Source of the DNA: Halichondria panicea
Taxonomy: Eukaryota > Porifera > Demospongiae > Suberitida > Halichondriidae
NCBI RefSeq assembly: GCF_963675165.1
Contig: NC_087386.1
Location: forward strand, 90,001-154,000
DNA length: 64,000 nucleotides
Direction: 5' to 3'
Numbering within the stretch: position 1 is the stretch's first letter; every line of letters starts with the position of its first letter. The notes under the pieces were generated by a model that was given only the letters and a program-made list of their open reading frames with translations, searched no databases and was not told the DNA's origin. The translations under genes and the position numbers were made by a program. Of this stretch, positions 1-12,636 are shown in pieces.

Positions 1-309
1 ATACTCTCCACATAAGTGCCAGAGGAACCGCTTAGAAATGGCTCAGCTGTACACACACACTGTAATAAATACATGTACACAGACACAAGTTACCAGCGCC
101 ATTGCTCCGCTGTCTGACTCTCGCTCTACAAGACCTGAACACAGACCCTCCACACACACGAAGCATCTTGACCAGTACAGTAACAGCTAGCTAGCCACGC
201 CCACTTTAGTAGGCCCCCCTACTACCAGCCCCGCCCACCAATAAATTACTGATGCAGCCCAGATAACAGTAGTGACCAACCTCCTCTATGCAGCGCAGCC
301 CGGGCCAGA
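1..309. other. Left flank outside the inverted subtelomere; no gene seen
   Basis: No convincing exon is visible here. The first ~300 bases have no obvious counterpart beyond the far end of the right arm (around 23460), so homology between the two subtelomeric arms appears to stop near 310-320. Confidence 0.5.
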
Positions 310-999
310 GAGTGAGGCTATGCCTATGGCTGCCTACCTCGTGGTACACAAATGAGTTGTCGCGCATGTCATGATAGAGCACATGTCATTTGCACAAGAC
401 AAAGAGAGAGCAACCAGCCTGAGACGACTGTCCTTTTGGGTGAGCGCTACTGATAGCTTGATATAGCTATTGGATATTTTTTAGCAAGATGGTAGAGTTG
501 GATATTAATAGTGACAGCCTTGTGTTAAAGTAGCTCTGTGTATACTGTCCTTATATTGTTCTCTCATGTCTTACTCACAGATAACTACTCAACGCTGCAC
601 AGCACAGCATTCAATCACTCTCATAATTTTATTGTCATTTCATCTTTTATGGGGGACGCCCCACTCTTATTATTTTTATCACTGAATGGCTGCTGACGTA
701 CGTATATATAAGAGCACTACAAGATACGACAGGAAAGGGTCAGTATAATAATTATGTATTGTCCCATGCATAGTGATGTAGTGTACTATCTGTTACTTCC
801 TTTGGTATTCAGCCCCTTTAATAAGCACAGGATTATATAGATCTCCAAGCCATTAGTATTAATGATTCATTGGATACTGAATTTATATGGATGTATGGAT
901 GGGGCTATGCCGCAACATAGAATGCTGGCTTTCTGATCGAGGAGGAGATGATCTATTATTGGCTATTGGCTCCGGGGATGGAGTGGATCTACCTCTGAG

Positions 1000-3900
1000 A
1001 GACAAAGGGCCAGTTACTGTATCATGTATGAATATTCTGTTGCTTGTACATATTTTCGTAACATTATCAGTAATTGACTCTAGAGTAGCATATTGTGCTC
1101 CCCTTTCTTCATCACTCAATCTGCAGGCAGTGTATGTGATTTTCTGACAGGGAAGGCTACTCGGGAGTCGGCCACACAAGGTATAGTCTAATAATTATTG
1201 TACAGTACTTCGATGATCTTCTCTGTTTTGGGTCAGATGCAATTGCCTATAGCCAGTTAAAACATCTCTTCTACTCTTGGCTTAAGAAATTGTATTTTAT
1301 TATTGTACCAGTATTAGGTAGTTAACTCCACTTATGCATTGACCTCTACTACTGTGTAGCGGGAAAGTTCATTATTTGAGCCCTCGAGAAATGTTGTATA
1401 GTTGTTCTCATTTCAATGCCAGGAAACCATAGCTTTGCATGGTGCATGGGAGTGTCTTCTATTTTTATTACATGAAGTGTGAAGTGTGTTGTAAGTTTGT
1501 ACAGACCCATGGTGGCAATGATCTGATGATGGCTCCACTGCTCTGATGGACCAATGCAGGAGAAGTTATTCTGTATAATTATTACACTAAATTAATGTAT
1601 GCCACTGTTTGGATCGGTTTCTGTTCTGCTCAGCTTCTTCCTCCAACTTGCTTACGCAGGCTAAGCTTATTCTTAGTTCATTCTTAGTTCATTCTATAGT
1701 CTAGTATATTGTCGGTTTGGTTGTTTTATGTTTTTCACCTGGTCATACGGAATCACTTCATTATTATCAGTGCAGACCACACCTCTATCCACACATTGTA
1801 CCTGCACATCCTGTATATATGGGGCCACACCCCCACTCACTGTACTGATATGTGGTCACACCCCCATACATGGTAACCCTCTTGACCACACCCCCACCCA
1901 TGCATTGTGTTGTACATGCTGTGTTTTTGTGTACAGTACACACATCATCCGTGTCTTTGTCCCCACACCTAGTCGGAGGGAGCAGCAAGTTCTACTAAGA
2001 GCCAGCATCACCAACTAACCAACACACTACAAGACCTACCTACTACCAGCTAGGACAGCACACCACCCGGGACAGACTCTACTATACCATGTAATACGCC
2101 TTTGTATTAACGATCATGATACAATTTGCTGCCCTCCCTCGCCCATGGATTGAATAATTATGGACACTCGCAGGAGACTGACACACAATAATAGACACCA
2201 AAGGGCCAGTTACTGTATCATGTACGAATATTCTGTTGCTTGTACATTTCGTAACATTATCAGTAATTGACTGTAGAGTAGCTCCCCTTTCTTCATCACT
2301 CAATGCAGGCAGTGTATGTGATTTTCTGACAGGAAAGGCTACTCTAAACAGGGAGTCGGCCACACAAGGTATAGTCTAATAATTATTGTACGGTACTTAG
2401 ATGATCTTCTCTGTTTTGGGTCAGATGCAATTGCCTTGAATCACTAGCCAGTTTAAAACATTTCTTCTACTCTTGGCTTAAGAAATTGTATTTTATTATT
2501 GTACCAGCATTAGGTAGTTAACTCCACTTATGCATTGACCTCTGCGTGTAGCGGGAAAGTTCGTTATTTGAGCCCTCGAGAAATGTTGTATAGTTGTTCA
2601 CATTTCAATGCCAGGAAACCATAGCTTTGCATGGTGCGTGGGAGTGTCTTCCATTTATATTACATGAAGTGTGAAGTGTGTTGTAAGTTTATACAGAGAG
2701 GACTCCCATGGTGGGAATGATCTGATGATGGCCCCACTGCTCTGATGGACCAATGCAGGAGAAGTTATTCTGTATAATTATTACACTAAATTAATGTATG
2801 CCACTGTTTGGATCGGTTTCTGTTCTGCTCAGCTTCTTCCTCCAACTTGCTTACGCAGGCTAAGCTTATTCTTAATTAGTTCATTCTTAGTTCATTCTAT
2901 AGTCTAGTATTATTGTCGGTTTGGTTGTTTTATGTTTTTCACCTGGTCATACGGAATCACTTCATTAATTTTTATACAGTGCAGACCGCACCTCTATCCA
3001 CACATTGTACCTGCACATCCTGTATATATGGGGCCACACCCCCACTCACTGTACTGATATGTGGTCACACCCCCATACATGGTAACCCTCTTGACCACAC
3101 CCCAATCCTATGCTGTGTTTTTGTGTACAGTACACACATCATCCGTGTCTTTATCCCCACACCTAGTCGGAGGGAGCAGCAAGTTCTACTAAGAGCCAGC
3201 ATCACCCACTAACCAACACTCTACAAGACCTACCTACTACCAGCTAGGACAGCACACCACCCGGGACAGACTCTACTATACCCATGTAATACGCCTTTGT
3301 ATTACGATCATGATACAATTTGCTGCCCTCCCTCGCCAATGGATTGAATAATTATGGACACTCGCAGGACAACTAAGAGACTGACACACAATAATAGACA
3401 CCAAAGGTCCAGTTACTGTATCATGTACGAATATTCTGTTGCTTGTACATTTCGTAACATTATCAGTAATTGACTGTAGAGTAGCATCTTGAGCTCCCCT
3501 TTCTTCATCACTCAATCTGCAGGCAGTGTATGTGATTTTCTGACAGGAAAGGCTACTCTAAACAAAGGGAGTCGGCCACACAAGGTATAGTCTGATAATT
3601 ATTGTACGGTACCTTCTCTGTTTTGGGTCAGATGCAATTGCCTTGAATCACTAGCCAGTTTAAAACATTTCTTCTACTCTTGGCTTAAGAAATTGTATTT
3701 TATTATTGTACCAGCATTAGGTAGTTAACTCCACTTATGCATTGACCTCTACTACTGTGTAGCGGGAAAGTTCATTATTTGAGCCCTCGAGAAATGTTGT
3801 ATAGTTGTTCACATTTCAATGCCAGGAAACCATAGCTTTGCATGGTGCGTGGGAGTGTCTTCCATTTTTATTACATGAAGTGTGAAGTGTGTTGTAAGTT

Positions 3901-4620
3901 TGTATAGAGAGGACTCCCATGGTGGCAATGATCTGATGATGGCTCCACTGCTCTGATGGACCAATGCAGGAGAAGTTATTCTGTATAATTATTACACTAA
4001 ATTAATGTATGCCACTGTTTGGATCGGTTTCTGTTCTGCTCAGCTTCTTCCTCCAACTTGCTTACGCAGGCTAAGCTTATTCTTAGTTCATTCTTAGTTC
4101 ATTCTATAGTCTAGTATATTGTCGGTTTGGTTGTTTTATGTTTTTCACCTGGTCATACGGAATCACTTCATTATTATCAGTGCAGACCACACCTCTATCC
4201 ACACACATTGTACCTGCACATCCTGTATATATGGGGCCACACCCCCACTCACTGTACTGATATGTGGTCACACCCCCATACATGGTAACCCTCTTGACCA
4301 CACCTCCACCCATGCATTGTGTCGTACATGCTGTGTTTTTGTGTACTGTACACACATCACACATCATCCGTGTCTTTATCCCCACACCTAGTCGGAGGGA
4401 GCAGCAAGTTCTACTAAGAGCCAGCATCACCAACTAACCAACACTACAAGACCTACCTACTACCAGCTAGGACAGCACACCACCCGGGACAGACTCTACT
4501 ATACCATGTAATACGCCTTTTTATTACGATCATGATACAATTTGCTGCCCTCCCTTGCCCATGGATTGAATAATTATGGACACTCGCAGGACAACTAAGA
4601 GACTGACACACAATAATAGA
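1000..4620. repeat. Tandem array of ~1.2-kb subtelomeric units (left arm)
   Basis: About three units of ~1,195-1,205 bp. The landmark TTAGGTAGTTAACTCCACTT recurs near 1314, 2512 and 3718, and CACACCCCCACTCACTGTAC recurs near 1825, 3030 and 4240. Small open frames of 67-109 codons occur on both strands but shift between units through indels. The units look like a subtelomeric satellite or decayed gene family rather than intact genes. Confidence 0.85.
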
Positions 4621-4624
4621 CACC

Positions 4625-4810
4625 TAACTGCATTTTTGCCATTAATATAATAAAAATAATTTTGCCATTAATTAATCATTAATTATAGCGGAATCATGCA
4701 TGCCTGCATGATAGTAGTCTCATGAATGAGCCGTCCTTTGTCCCACATGCATGCCTGCATATGATATAGTAGTCTCATGAATGAGTCGCCCTTTGTCCCA
4801 AAGAATAGCC
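4625..4810. repeat. AT-rich spacer with a ~60-bp direct duplication
   Basis: An AT-rich stretch of TTAAT motifs is followed by two near-identical copies of a segment containing GCATGCCTGCAT and TAGTCTCATGAATGAG (around 4697-4742 and 4748-4797). It separates the two larger tandem arrays and is present inverted in the right arm near 18900-19080. A related CTCATGAATTAGCCGCCCT motif occurs alone near 54845. Confidence 0.7.
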
Positions 4811-5089
4811 CCGCCCACTTACTATGAGTGCTGCGCTTTAAATATGCTTGTAGCTGTGTACGTGTATGGCAGCATGATGGCTACTCTATCCCTCTCTCTG
4901 CAACGGAGGGAGTACCACCATACAATGGACCAACCAACCACTCCATCATCCTGCCACTTGAACAGGAGGAGAGAGTGCTACCTATTCCAGTGGGTAAGTT
5001 ACTGTGTGTTAATATTATTATTAAATAGCTTTGAGCTTGTGTGCATGGATTATCTTTGTATCTAGGTTAGTACTGATTAGAGCGTTGTA

Positions 5090-8000
5090 CAGTTGGGATC
5101 ATGCCTCAGGGTGATGTAGAGCCTGTGCTAGGCCCTGCCTTAGGGACTAGCTGTGACTCTGTTGACCTGTTGTATGATCAGCAAGTCGAGCGTCTTGAGC
5201 GATCCTTACCTTTGGGAAAACTTGACAGTATAGCCTCTGTTCAATTTCTAGATTCCTTGTTTTTGGGATTCTGCCATCGCGTTGCGGTATCGGTAGCCCT
5301 GAAGGCATGGGATTTAGAAATCGGAACAGAGCAATACTGCCCAGTGGGGGCGCAATGATACTTAATGGTGATTGGACAGGAATGAGGCAGAATAGCTACG
5401 TTGTCATGACCCGATCGTACCGAGCATGCCACATGTCCTGGCACAGGTTCTATGTTGTTCTGAGACATGATACCTAACTGTTTACTGTTTACCTTGTTCT
5501 GTACTCTCTAGGGGTGTACAGTAATTAGGGTGGTACAACCACCAAGGCGAGTGTATGCTGTGTGGTGTATGGGTGACTATTCTATCCCTCTCTCTCTCTT
5601 CATGTGCAACGGAGGGAGTACCACCATAGAATGGACCAACCAACCACTCCATCATCCTGCCACTTGAACAGGAGGAGACCTCCTACCTATTCCAGTGGGT
5701 AAGTTACTGTGTGTTAATTATAAAATAACTTTGAGCTTGTGTGCATGGCAGGTGGCCCATTATCTTTGTATCTAGGTTAGTACTGATTAGAGCTTTGTAC
5801 AGTTGGGATCATGCCTCAGAGTGATGTAGAGCCTGTGCTAGGCCCTGCCTTAGGGACTAGCTGTGACCCTGTTGACCTGTTGTATGATCAGCAAGTCGAG
5901 CGTCTTGAGCGATCCTTACCTTTGGGAAAACTTGACAGTATAGCCTCTGTTCGATTTCTAGATTCCTTGCTTTTGGGATCCTGCCATCGCGTTGCGGTAT
6001 CGGTAGCCCTGAAGGCATGGGATTTAGAAATCGGAACAGAGCAATACTGCCCAGTGGGGGCGCAATGACACTTACTGGTGATTGGACAGGAATGATGCAG
6101 AATAGCTACGTTGTCATGACCCGATCGTACCGAGCATGCCACATGTCCTGGCACAGATTCTATGTTGTTCTGAGACATGATACCTAACTGTTGACTGTTT
6201 ACCTTGTTCTGTACTCTCTAGGGGTGTACAGTAATTAGGGTGTATGCTGTGCTTATGCTTGTAGCTGTGTGGTGTATGGGTGACTATTCTATCCCTCTCT
6301 CTCTCTCTCTTCATGTGCAACGGAGGGAGTACCACCATAGAATGGACCAACCAACCACTCCTGCCACTTGAACAGGAGGAGACCTCCATTGAGTGCTACC
6401 TATTCCAGTGGGTAAGTTACTGTGTGTTAATTATAAAATAATGGCAGGTGGCCCATTATCTTTGTATCTATGTTAGTACTGATTAGAGCTTTGTACAGTT
6501 GGGATCATGCCTCAGGGTGATGTAGAGCCTGTGCTAGGCCCTGCCTTAGGGACTAGCTGTGACCCTGTTGACCTGTTGTATGATCAGCAAGTCGAGCGTC
6601 TTGAGCGATCCTTACCTTTGGGAAAACTTTACAGTATAGCCTCTGTTCGATTTCTAGATTCCTTGCTTTTGGGATCCTGCCATCGCGTTGCGGTATCGGT
6701 AGCCCTGAAGGCAGGGGATTTAGAAATTGGAACAGAGCAATACTGCCCAGTGGGGGCGCAATGACACTTACTGGTGATTGGACAGGAATGAAGCAGATTA
6801 GCTACGTTGTCATGACCTGATCGTACCGAGCATGCCACATGTCCTGGCACAGGTTTTATATTGTTCTGAGACATGATACCTAACTGTTTACTGTTTACCT
6901 TGTTCTGTACTCTCTAGGGGTGTACAGTAATTAGGGTGGTACGAGTGTATGCTGTGCTTATGCTTGTAGCTGTGTGGTGTATGGGTGACTATTCTATCCC
7001 TCTCTCTCTCTCTTCATGTGCAACGGAGGGAGTACCACCATAGAATGGACCAACCAACCACTCCATCATCCTGCCACTTGAACAGGAGGAGACCTCCATT
7101 GAGTGCTACCTATTCCAGTGGGTAAGGTTAATTATAAAATAACTTTGAGCTTGTGTGCATGGCAGGTGGCCCATTATCTTTGTATCTAGGTTAGTACTGA
7201 TTAGAGCTTTGTACAGTTGGGATCATGCCTCAGGGTGATGTAGAGCCTGTGCTAGGCCCTGCCTTAGGGACTAGCTGTGACCCTGTTGACCTGTTGTATG
7301 ATCAGCAAGTCGAGCGTCTTGAGCGATCCTTACCTTTGGGAAAACTTGACAGTATAGCCTCTGTTTGATTTCTAGATTCCTTGCTTTTGGGATCCTGCCA
7401 TCGCGTTGCGGTATCGGTAGCCCTGAAGGCAGGGGATTTAGAAATCGGAACAGAGCAATACTGCCCAGTGGGGGCGCAATGACACTTACTGGTGATTGGA
7501 CAGGAATGAAACAGAATAGCTACGTTGTCATGACCCGATCGTACCGAGCATGCCACATGTCCTGGCACAGGATTTATATTGTTCTGAGACATGATACCTA
7601 ACTGTTTACTGTTTACCTTGTTCTGTACTGGTGTACAGTAATTAGGGTGGTACGAGTGTATGCTGTGCTTATGCTTGTAGCTGTGTTGTGTATGGGTGAC
7701 TATTCTATCCCTCTCTCTCTCTCTTCATGTGCAACGGAGGGAGTACCACATAGAATGGACCAACCAACCACTCCATCATCCTGCCACTTGAACAGGAGGA
7801 GACCTCCATTGACTATTCCAGTGGGTAAGGTTAATTATAAAATAACTTTGAGCTTGTGTGCATGGCAGGTGGCCCATTATCTTTGTATCTAGGTTTGTAT
7901 CTAGGTTAGTACTGATTAGAGCTTTGTACAGTTGGGATCATGCCTCAGGGTGATGTAGAGCCTGTGCTAGGCCCTGCCTTAGGGACTAGCTGTGACCCTG

Positions 8001-8935
8001 TTGACCTGTTGTATGATCAGCAAGTCAAGCGTCTTGAGTGATCCTTACCTTTGGGAAAACTTGACAGTATAGCCTCTGTTCGATTTCTAGATTCCTTGCT
8101 TTTGGGATCCTGCCATCGCGTTGCGGTATCGGTAGCCCTGAAGGCATGGGATTTAGAAATCGGAACAGAGCAATACTGCCCAGTGGGGGCGCAATGACAC
8201 TTACTGGTGATTGGACAGGAATGAGGCAGAATAGCTACGTTGTCATGACCCGATCGTACCGAGCATGCCACATGTCCTGGCACAGGTTCTATATTGTTCT
8301 GAGACATGATACCTAACTGTTTACTGTTTACCTTGTTCTGTACTCTCTAGGGGTGTACAGTAATTAGGGTGGTACAACCAAGGCGAGTGTATGCTGTGCT
8401 TATGCTTGTAGCTGTGTGGTGTATGGGTGACTATTCTATCCCTCTCTCTCTCTTCATGTGCAACGGAGGGAGTACCACCATACAATGGATCAACCAACCA
8501 CTCCATCATCTGAACAGGAGGAAACCTCCATTGAGTGCTACCTATTCCAGTGGGTAAGTTACTGTGTGTTAATTATAAAATAGCTTTGAGCTTGTGTGCA
8601 TGGCAGGTGGCCCATTATCTTTGTATCTAGGTTAGTACTGATTAGAGCTTTGTACAGTTGGGATCATGCCTCAGGGTGATGTAGAGCCTGTGCTAGGCCC
8701 TGCCTTAGGGACTAGCTGTGACCCTGGGATTTATAAATCGGAACAGAGGGCGCAATGACACTTACTGGTGATTGGACAGCAGAATAGCTACATGATCGTA
8801 CCGAGCATGCCACATGTCCTTCTATGTTGTTCTGAGACATGATACCTTACTGTTCACTGTTTACCTTGTTCTGTACTCTCTAGGGGTGTACAGTAATTAG
8901 GGTGGAACAACCAAAGCGAGTGTATGCTAATTCAT
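5090..8935. repeat. Tandem array of ~700-bp units, left arm (five full plus one deleted copy)
   Basis: The landmark ATGCCTCAGGGTGATGTAG (first copy has it at 5101, second with one change) recurs at 5101, 5811, 6507, 7224, 7939 and 8665, a period of 696-726 bp. The last copy is internally deleted. Each unit carries overlapping open frames on opposite strands (85 and 96 codons), but neither is intact in every copy: the plus frame has stops in copies 4 and 5, the minus frame in copies 1 and 3. This is a macrosatellite, possibly derived from a gene with splice-like sites. Confidence 0.9.
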
Positions 8936-9038
8936 TATGAACTTGTGCCGCAATTTCAATGATTTATACAGCAATTTAGTACATTAATCTTTATTAGTCA
9001 TCTGAATGTGTTGACAGTTATGAACCTTTAAACTCTTG

Positions 9039-9150
9039 TAATATGGAATGTAATGTACTACCAAATAAGGTAATGCTGGAGAAACCTTGCCAAGACTCTG
9101 TAATATGGAATGTGATGTACTACCATGTAAGGTAATGCTGGAGAAACCTT
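9039..9150. repeat. ~60-bp direct duplication at the inner edge of the left arm
   Basis: A segment with TAATATGGAATGTAATGTAC and GGTAATGCTGGAGAAACCTT appears twice in a row (about 9039-9090 and 9099-9150). The right contig starts inside one copy, at a GGCAAGG that is the reverse complement of 9085-9091. Homology between the arms therefore ends, or the contig breaks, in this duplication. Confidence 0.8.
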
Positions 9151-9880
9151 AGTGAGAACGATTTTAGTTTAACTAGCAACCCAGCAGTCTAGCTCATTAT
9201 TCAGCCTCTTCTACCTCTGCTCTACCTCAAGTTCTCTTCTACCTTCTCTATACTCTACTGAGGAACCCAGCAGCCTCTATGTCCATCAGATCTCCTCTAC
9301 CTAACCCAGTACTGCTCCAAGCTATAAGGTTTGTAGAGCTTTGTGTTAGCTAGCACTGGCTTTGTGTTAGCTTAATTGCCTGATCGAAGTAGCTTGTGTC
9401 AGGTCAGTGTCTAAGTGTTGGTATAGCTGCCTACCAGCTTCAATCCTACCAATGTCAGCTTCCCAATGTCAGCTTCAAGCCTCCTACAGCTCTTTAGCTT
9501 GTAGCTTGTGTGTATGTAAGCCGCCTGCTATGGCAGCTTTTTATTTTTTGTCGCGGCCTGAAATCGAGACTGGTAGTAATTAGCCTCGATTCTTCTCCTG
9601 GCGCGTGTATTAAGTTCAAAAACAGCTCAACACTTTTTTTTAGGTAAATAAAATTCTTAAGTTAAATCAGTATTTTTTTTCTTACAGACAAGAGCATCAG
9701 AATATTAAGAGACATCAAAGACGCCAAGTATCAAGAAACACCAAGTATCAAGAGGAGACTCCAGGCCAAACGTTAGTCGTAAATAGTGTGATTATGTTTT
9801 TGCTCATTCGAGACAATTAAAAAAGAAGGAGGTAAAACATATCATGCTGTACATACAATTAAGATGACTAGCATCATTAT
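9151..9880. other. Subtelomeric spacer without a gene
   Basis: The first part is pyrimidine-rich with repeated CTCTACCT motifs. A fragment containing TTAGCCTCGATTCTTCTCCT (around 9579-9598) resembles the short palindromic element found intact at 55025-55068. No exon or RNA gene is recognisable. Confidence 0.5.
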
Positions 9881-11515
9881 AGTGTGCAATAATTTATTTG
9901 CTGGTTTTGCCTGCTATCTAAAAAAATTAGGCAAGCCCGTGTTTAAATAGTGTGCAATATTTCATTTGCTGGTTTAGCCAGCTTCTGACGGGGAGCCTTG
10001 CACGCCCTAATCTAAAAAAAATTAGGCAAAAAGGGAGAGCAAATAGTGTGCAATATTTCATTTGCTGGTTTAGCCAGCTTCTGACGGGGAGCCTTGCACG
10101 CCCTAATCTAAAAAAATTAGGCAAAAAGGGAGAGCCCGTATTTAAATAGTGTGCAATATTTCATTTGCTGGTTTAGCCAGCTTCTGACGGGGAGCCTTGC
10201 ACGCCCTAATCTAAAAAAATTAGGCAAAAAGGGAGAGCCCGTATTTAAATAGTGTGCAATATTTCATTTGCTGGTTTAGCCAGCTTCTGACGGGGAGCCT
10301 TGCACGCCCTAATCTAAAAAAATTAGGCAAAAAGGGAGAGCCCGTATTTAAATAGTGTGCAATATTTCATTTGCTGGTTTAGCCAGCTTCTGACGGGGAG
10401 CCTTGCACGCCCTAATCTAAAAAACATTAGGCAAAAAGGGAGAGCCCGTATTTAAATAGTGTGCAATATTTCATTTGCTGGTTTAGCCAGCTTCTGACGG
10501 GGAGCCTTGCACGCCCTAATCTAAAAAACATTAGGCAAAAAGGGAGAGCCCGTATTTAAATAGTGTGCAATATTTCATTTGCTGGTTTAGCCAGCTTCTG
10601 ACGGGGAGCCTTGCACGCCCTAATCTAAAAAACATTAGGCAAAAAGGGAGAGCCCGTATTTAAATAGTGTGCAATATTTCATTTGCTGGTTTAGCCAGCT
10701 TCTGACGGGGAGCCTTGCACGCCCTAATCTAAAAAACATTAGGCAAAAAGGGAGAGCCCGTATTTAAATAGTGTGCAATATTTCATTTGCTGGTTTAGCC
10801 AGCTTCTGACGGGGAGCCTTGCACGCCCTAATCTAAAAAACATTAGGCAAAAAGGGAGAGCCCGTATTTAAATAGTGTGCAATATTTCATTTGCTGGTTT
10901 AGCCAGCTTCTGACGGGGAGCCTTGCACGCCCTAATCTAAAAAACATTAGGCAAAAAGGGAGAGCCCGTATTTAAATAGTGTGCAATATTTCATTTGCTG
11001 GTTTAGCCAGCTTCTGACGGGGAGCCTTGCACGCCCTAATCTAAAAAACATTAGGCAAAAAGGGAGAGCCCGTATTTAAATAGTGTGCAATATTTCATTT
11101 GCTGGTTTAGCCAGCTTCTGACGGGGAGCCTTGCACGCCCTAATCTAAAAAACATTAGGCAAAAAGGGAGAGCCCGTATTTAAATAGTGTGCAATATTTC
11201 ATTTGCTGGTTTAGCCAGCTTCTGACGGGGAGCCTTGCACGCCCTAATCTAAAAAACATTAGGCAAAAAGGGAGAGCCCGTATTTAAATAGTGTGCAATA
11301 TTTCATTTGCTGGTTTAGCCAGCTTCTGACGGGGAGCCTTGCACGCCCTAATCTAAAAAACATTAGGCAAAAAGGGAGAGCAAATAGTGTGCAATATTTC
11401 ATTTGCTGGTTTAGCCAGCTTCTGATGGGGAGCCTTGCACGCCCTAATCTAAAAAACATTAGGCAAAAAGGGAGATATTTCATTTGCTGGTTTAGCCAGC
11501 TTCTGACAGGGAGCC
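9881..11515. repeat. Distal subtelomeric satellite, 103/104-bp unit, about 16 copies
   Basis: The anchor TGTGCAATATTTCATTTGCT begins at 9951, 10047, 10150, 10253, 10356, 10460 and then every 104 bp to 11292, with shortened end copies near 9882, 11387 and 11476. Early copies carry a 103-bp form (run AAAAAAATTAGG) and later ones a 104-bp form (AAAAAACATTAGG). Each unit has two potential hairpins: GCTGG-TTTAG-CCAGC and CCTAAT...ATTAGG across an A-rich loop. It lies only on the telomere-bearing contig. Confidence 0.95.
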
Positions 11516-12005
11516 TTACAATAAATTAGTGGTTTTGCTTAGTGCATTGTTTGTTTTAGTGAAGAAAAAAGTGCAGTAAAACATGAAAAGAAAAGAAAAA
11601 AGTGGTTTTGCTTATAAGCTTAAGTAGTGCTTGATGATGAAAAGACAAAAGTAGGTTAGCTTTATTAGTGCAGTATTTGCTGGTTTAAGTGAAAAAAAAG
11701 TTGTTTTGTTAATAGTGGTTTGCTGAAAAAAAAAGTGAAGTCAGTCAAAGTTGTTTTGCAATATGAAAACAAGTGCAGAAGGTAGTTTAGCTTATTAAAA
11801 GTTTGTATTTTAAGTAATTTAAAAGTAGTACCTCAGTGCAGTAGAGGAAGCCAAAGGAAGCCAAAGTAGATATGCTATGGAATTTAGAAACCATAAGTAC
11901 TGAAGTATTGCCATCATCTGCTATAAAAGAGAGTGAGCAAAAAGGGAGGAGGGTGGGCATGGCTGAGGGTGGGAAAGTTGGCTAGAGTGTGCGGTAAAGT
12001 ACTTG
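11516..12005. other. A/G-rich spacer between two subtelomeric satellites
   Basis: The sequence is purine-rich and poly-A-rich with repeated short words such as GTGGTTTTGCTTA and AAAAAGTG. It looks like degenerate low-complexity satellite. No gene is seen. Confidence 0.5.
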
Positions 12006-12636
12006 AGCTAGAGTTGTGGTTAAGTACTCTAACAACAGCTAGAGTTGTGGTTAAGTACTCTAACAACAGCTAGAGTTGTGGTTAAGTACTCTAACAACAG
12101 CTAGAGTTGTGGTTAAGTACTCTAACAACAGCTAGAGTTGTGGTTAAGTACTCTAACAACAGCTAGAGTTGTGGTTAAGTACTCTAACAACAGCTAGAGT
12201 TGTGGTTAAGTACTCTAACAACAGCTAGAGTTGTGGTTAAGTACTCTAACAACAGCTAGAGTTGTGGTTAAGTACTCTAACAACAGCTAGAGTTGTGGTT
12301 AAGTACTCTAACAACAGCTAGAGTTGTGGTTAAGTACTCTAACAACAGCTAGAGTTGTGGTTAAGTACTCTAACAACAGCTAGAGTTGTGGTTAAGTACT
12401 CTAACAACAGCTAGAGTTGTGGTTAAGTACTCTAACAACAGCTAGAGTTGTGGTTAAGTACTCTAACAACAGCTAGAGTTGTGGTTAAGTACTCTAACAA
12501 CAGCTAGAGTTGTGGTTAAGTACTCTAACAACAGCTAGAGTTGTGGTTAAGTACTCTAACAACAGCTAGAGTTGTGGTTAAGTACTCTAACAACAGCTAG
12601 AGTTGTGGTTAAGTACTCTAACAACAGCTAGAGTTG
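12006..12636. repeat. Perfect 31-bp satellite abutting the telomere, about 20 copies
   Basis: AGCTAGAGTTGTGGTTAAGT recurs exactly every 31 bp from 12006 to 12626 with no substitutions that I can see. The last, partial copy passes directly into telomere repeats: its GAGTTGTGG is followed by GTTAGGG instead of TTAAGT. The near-perfect array implies recent homogenisation or amplification. Confidence 0.97.

Larger units (their letters stand above)
310..9091 (+). repeat. Left arm of a large inverted subtelomeric duplication
   Basis: Read in reverse complement, this stretch matches 13931-23460 almost base for base with scattered indels. Examples are the stretch around 500-540 against 23165-23225, and 9039-9091 against 13931-13983. 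It contains two nested tandem arrays, of ~1.2-kb and ~700-bp units. On this arm the telomere lies to the right, so it is the subtelomere of a chromosome end that terminates at 13730. I see no gene in it that I can defend. Confidence 0.93.

Noticed and set aside
9881-12636. CRISPR-like array of regularly spaced repeats
   Set aside because: Units are adjacent with no variable spacers, and the context is a eukaryotic subtelomere.
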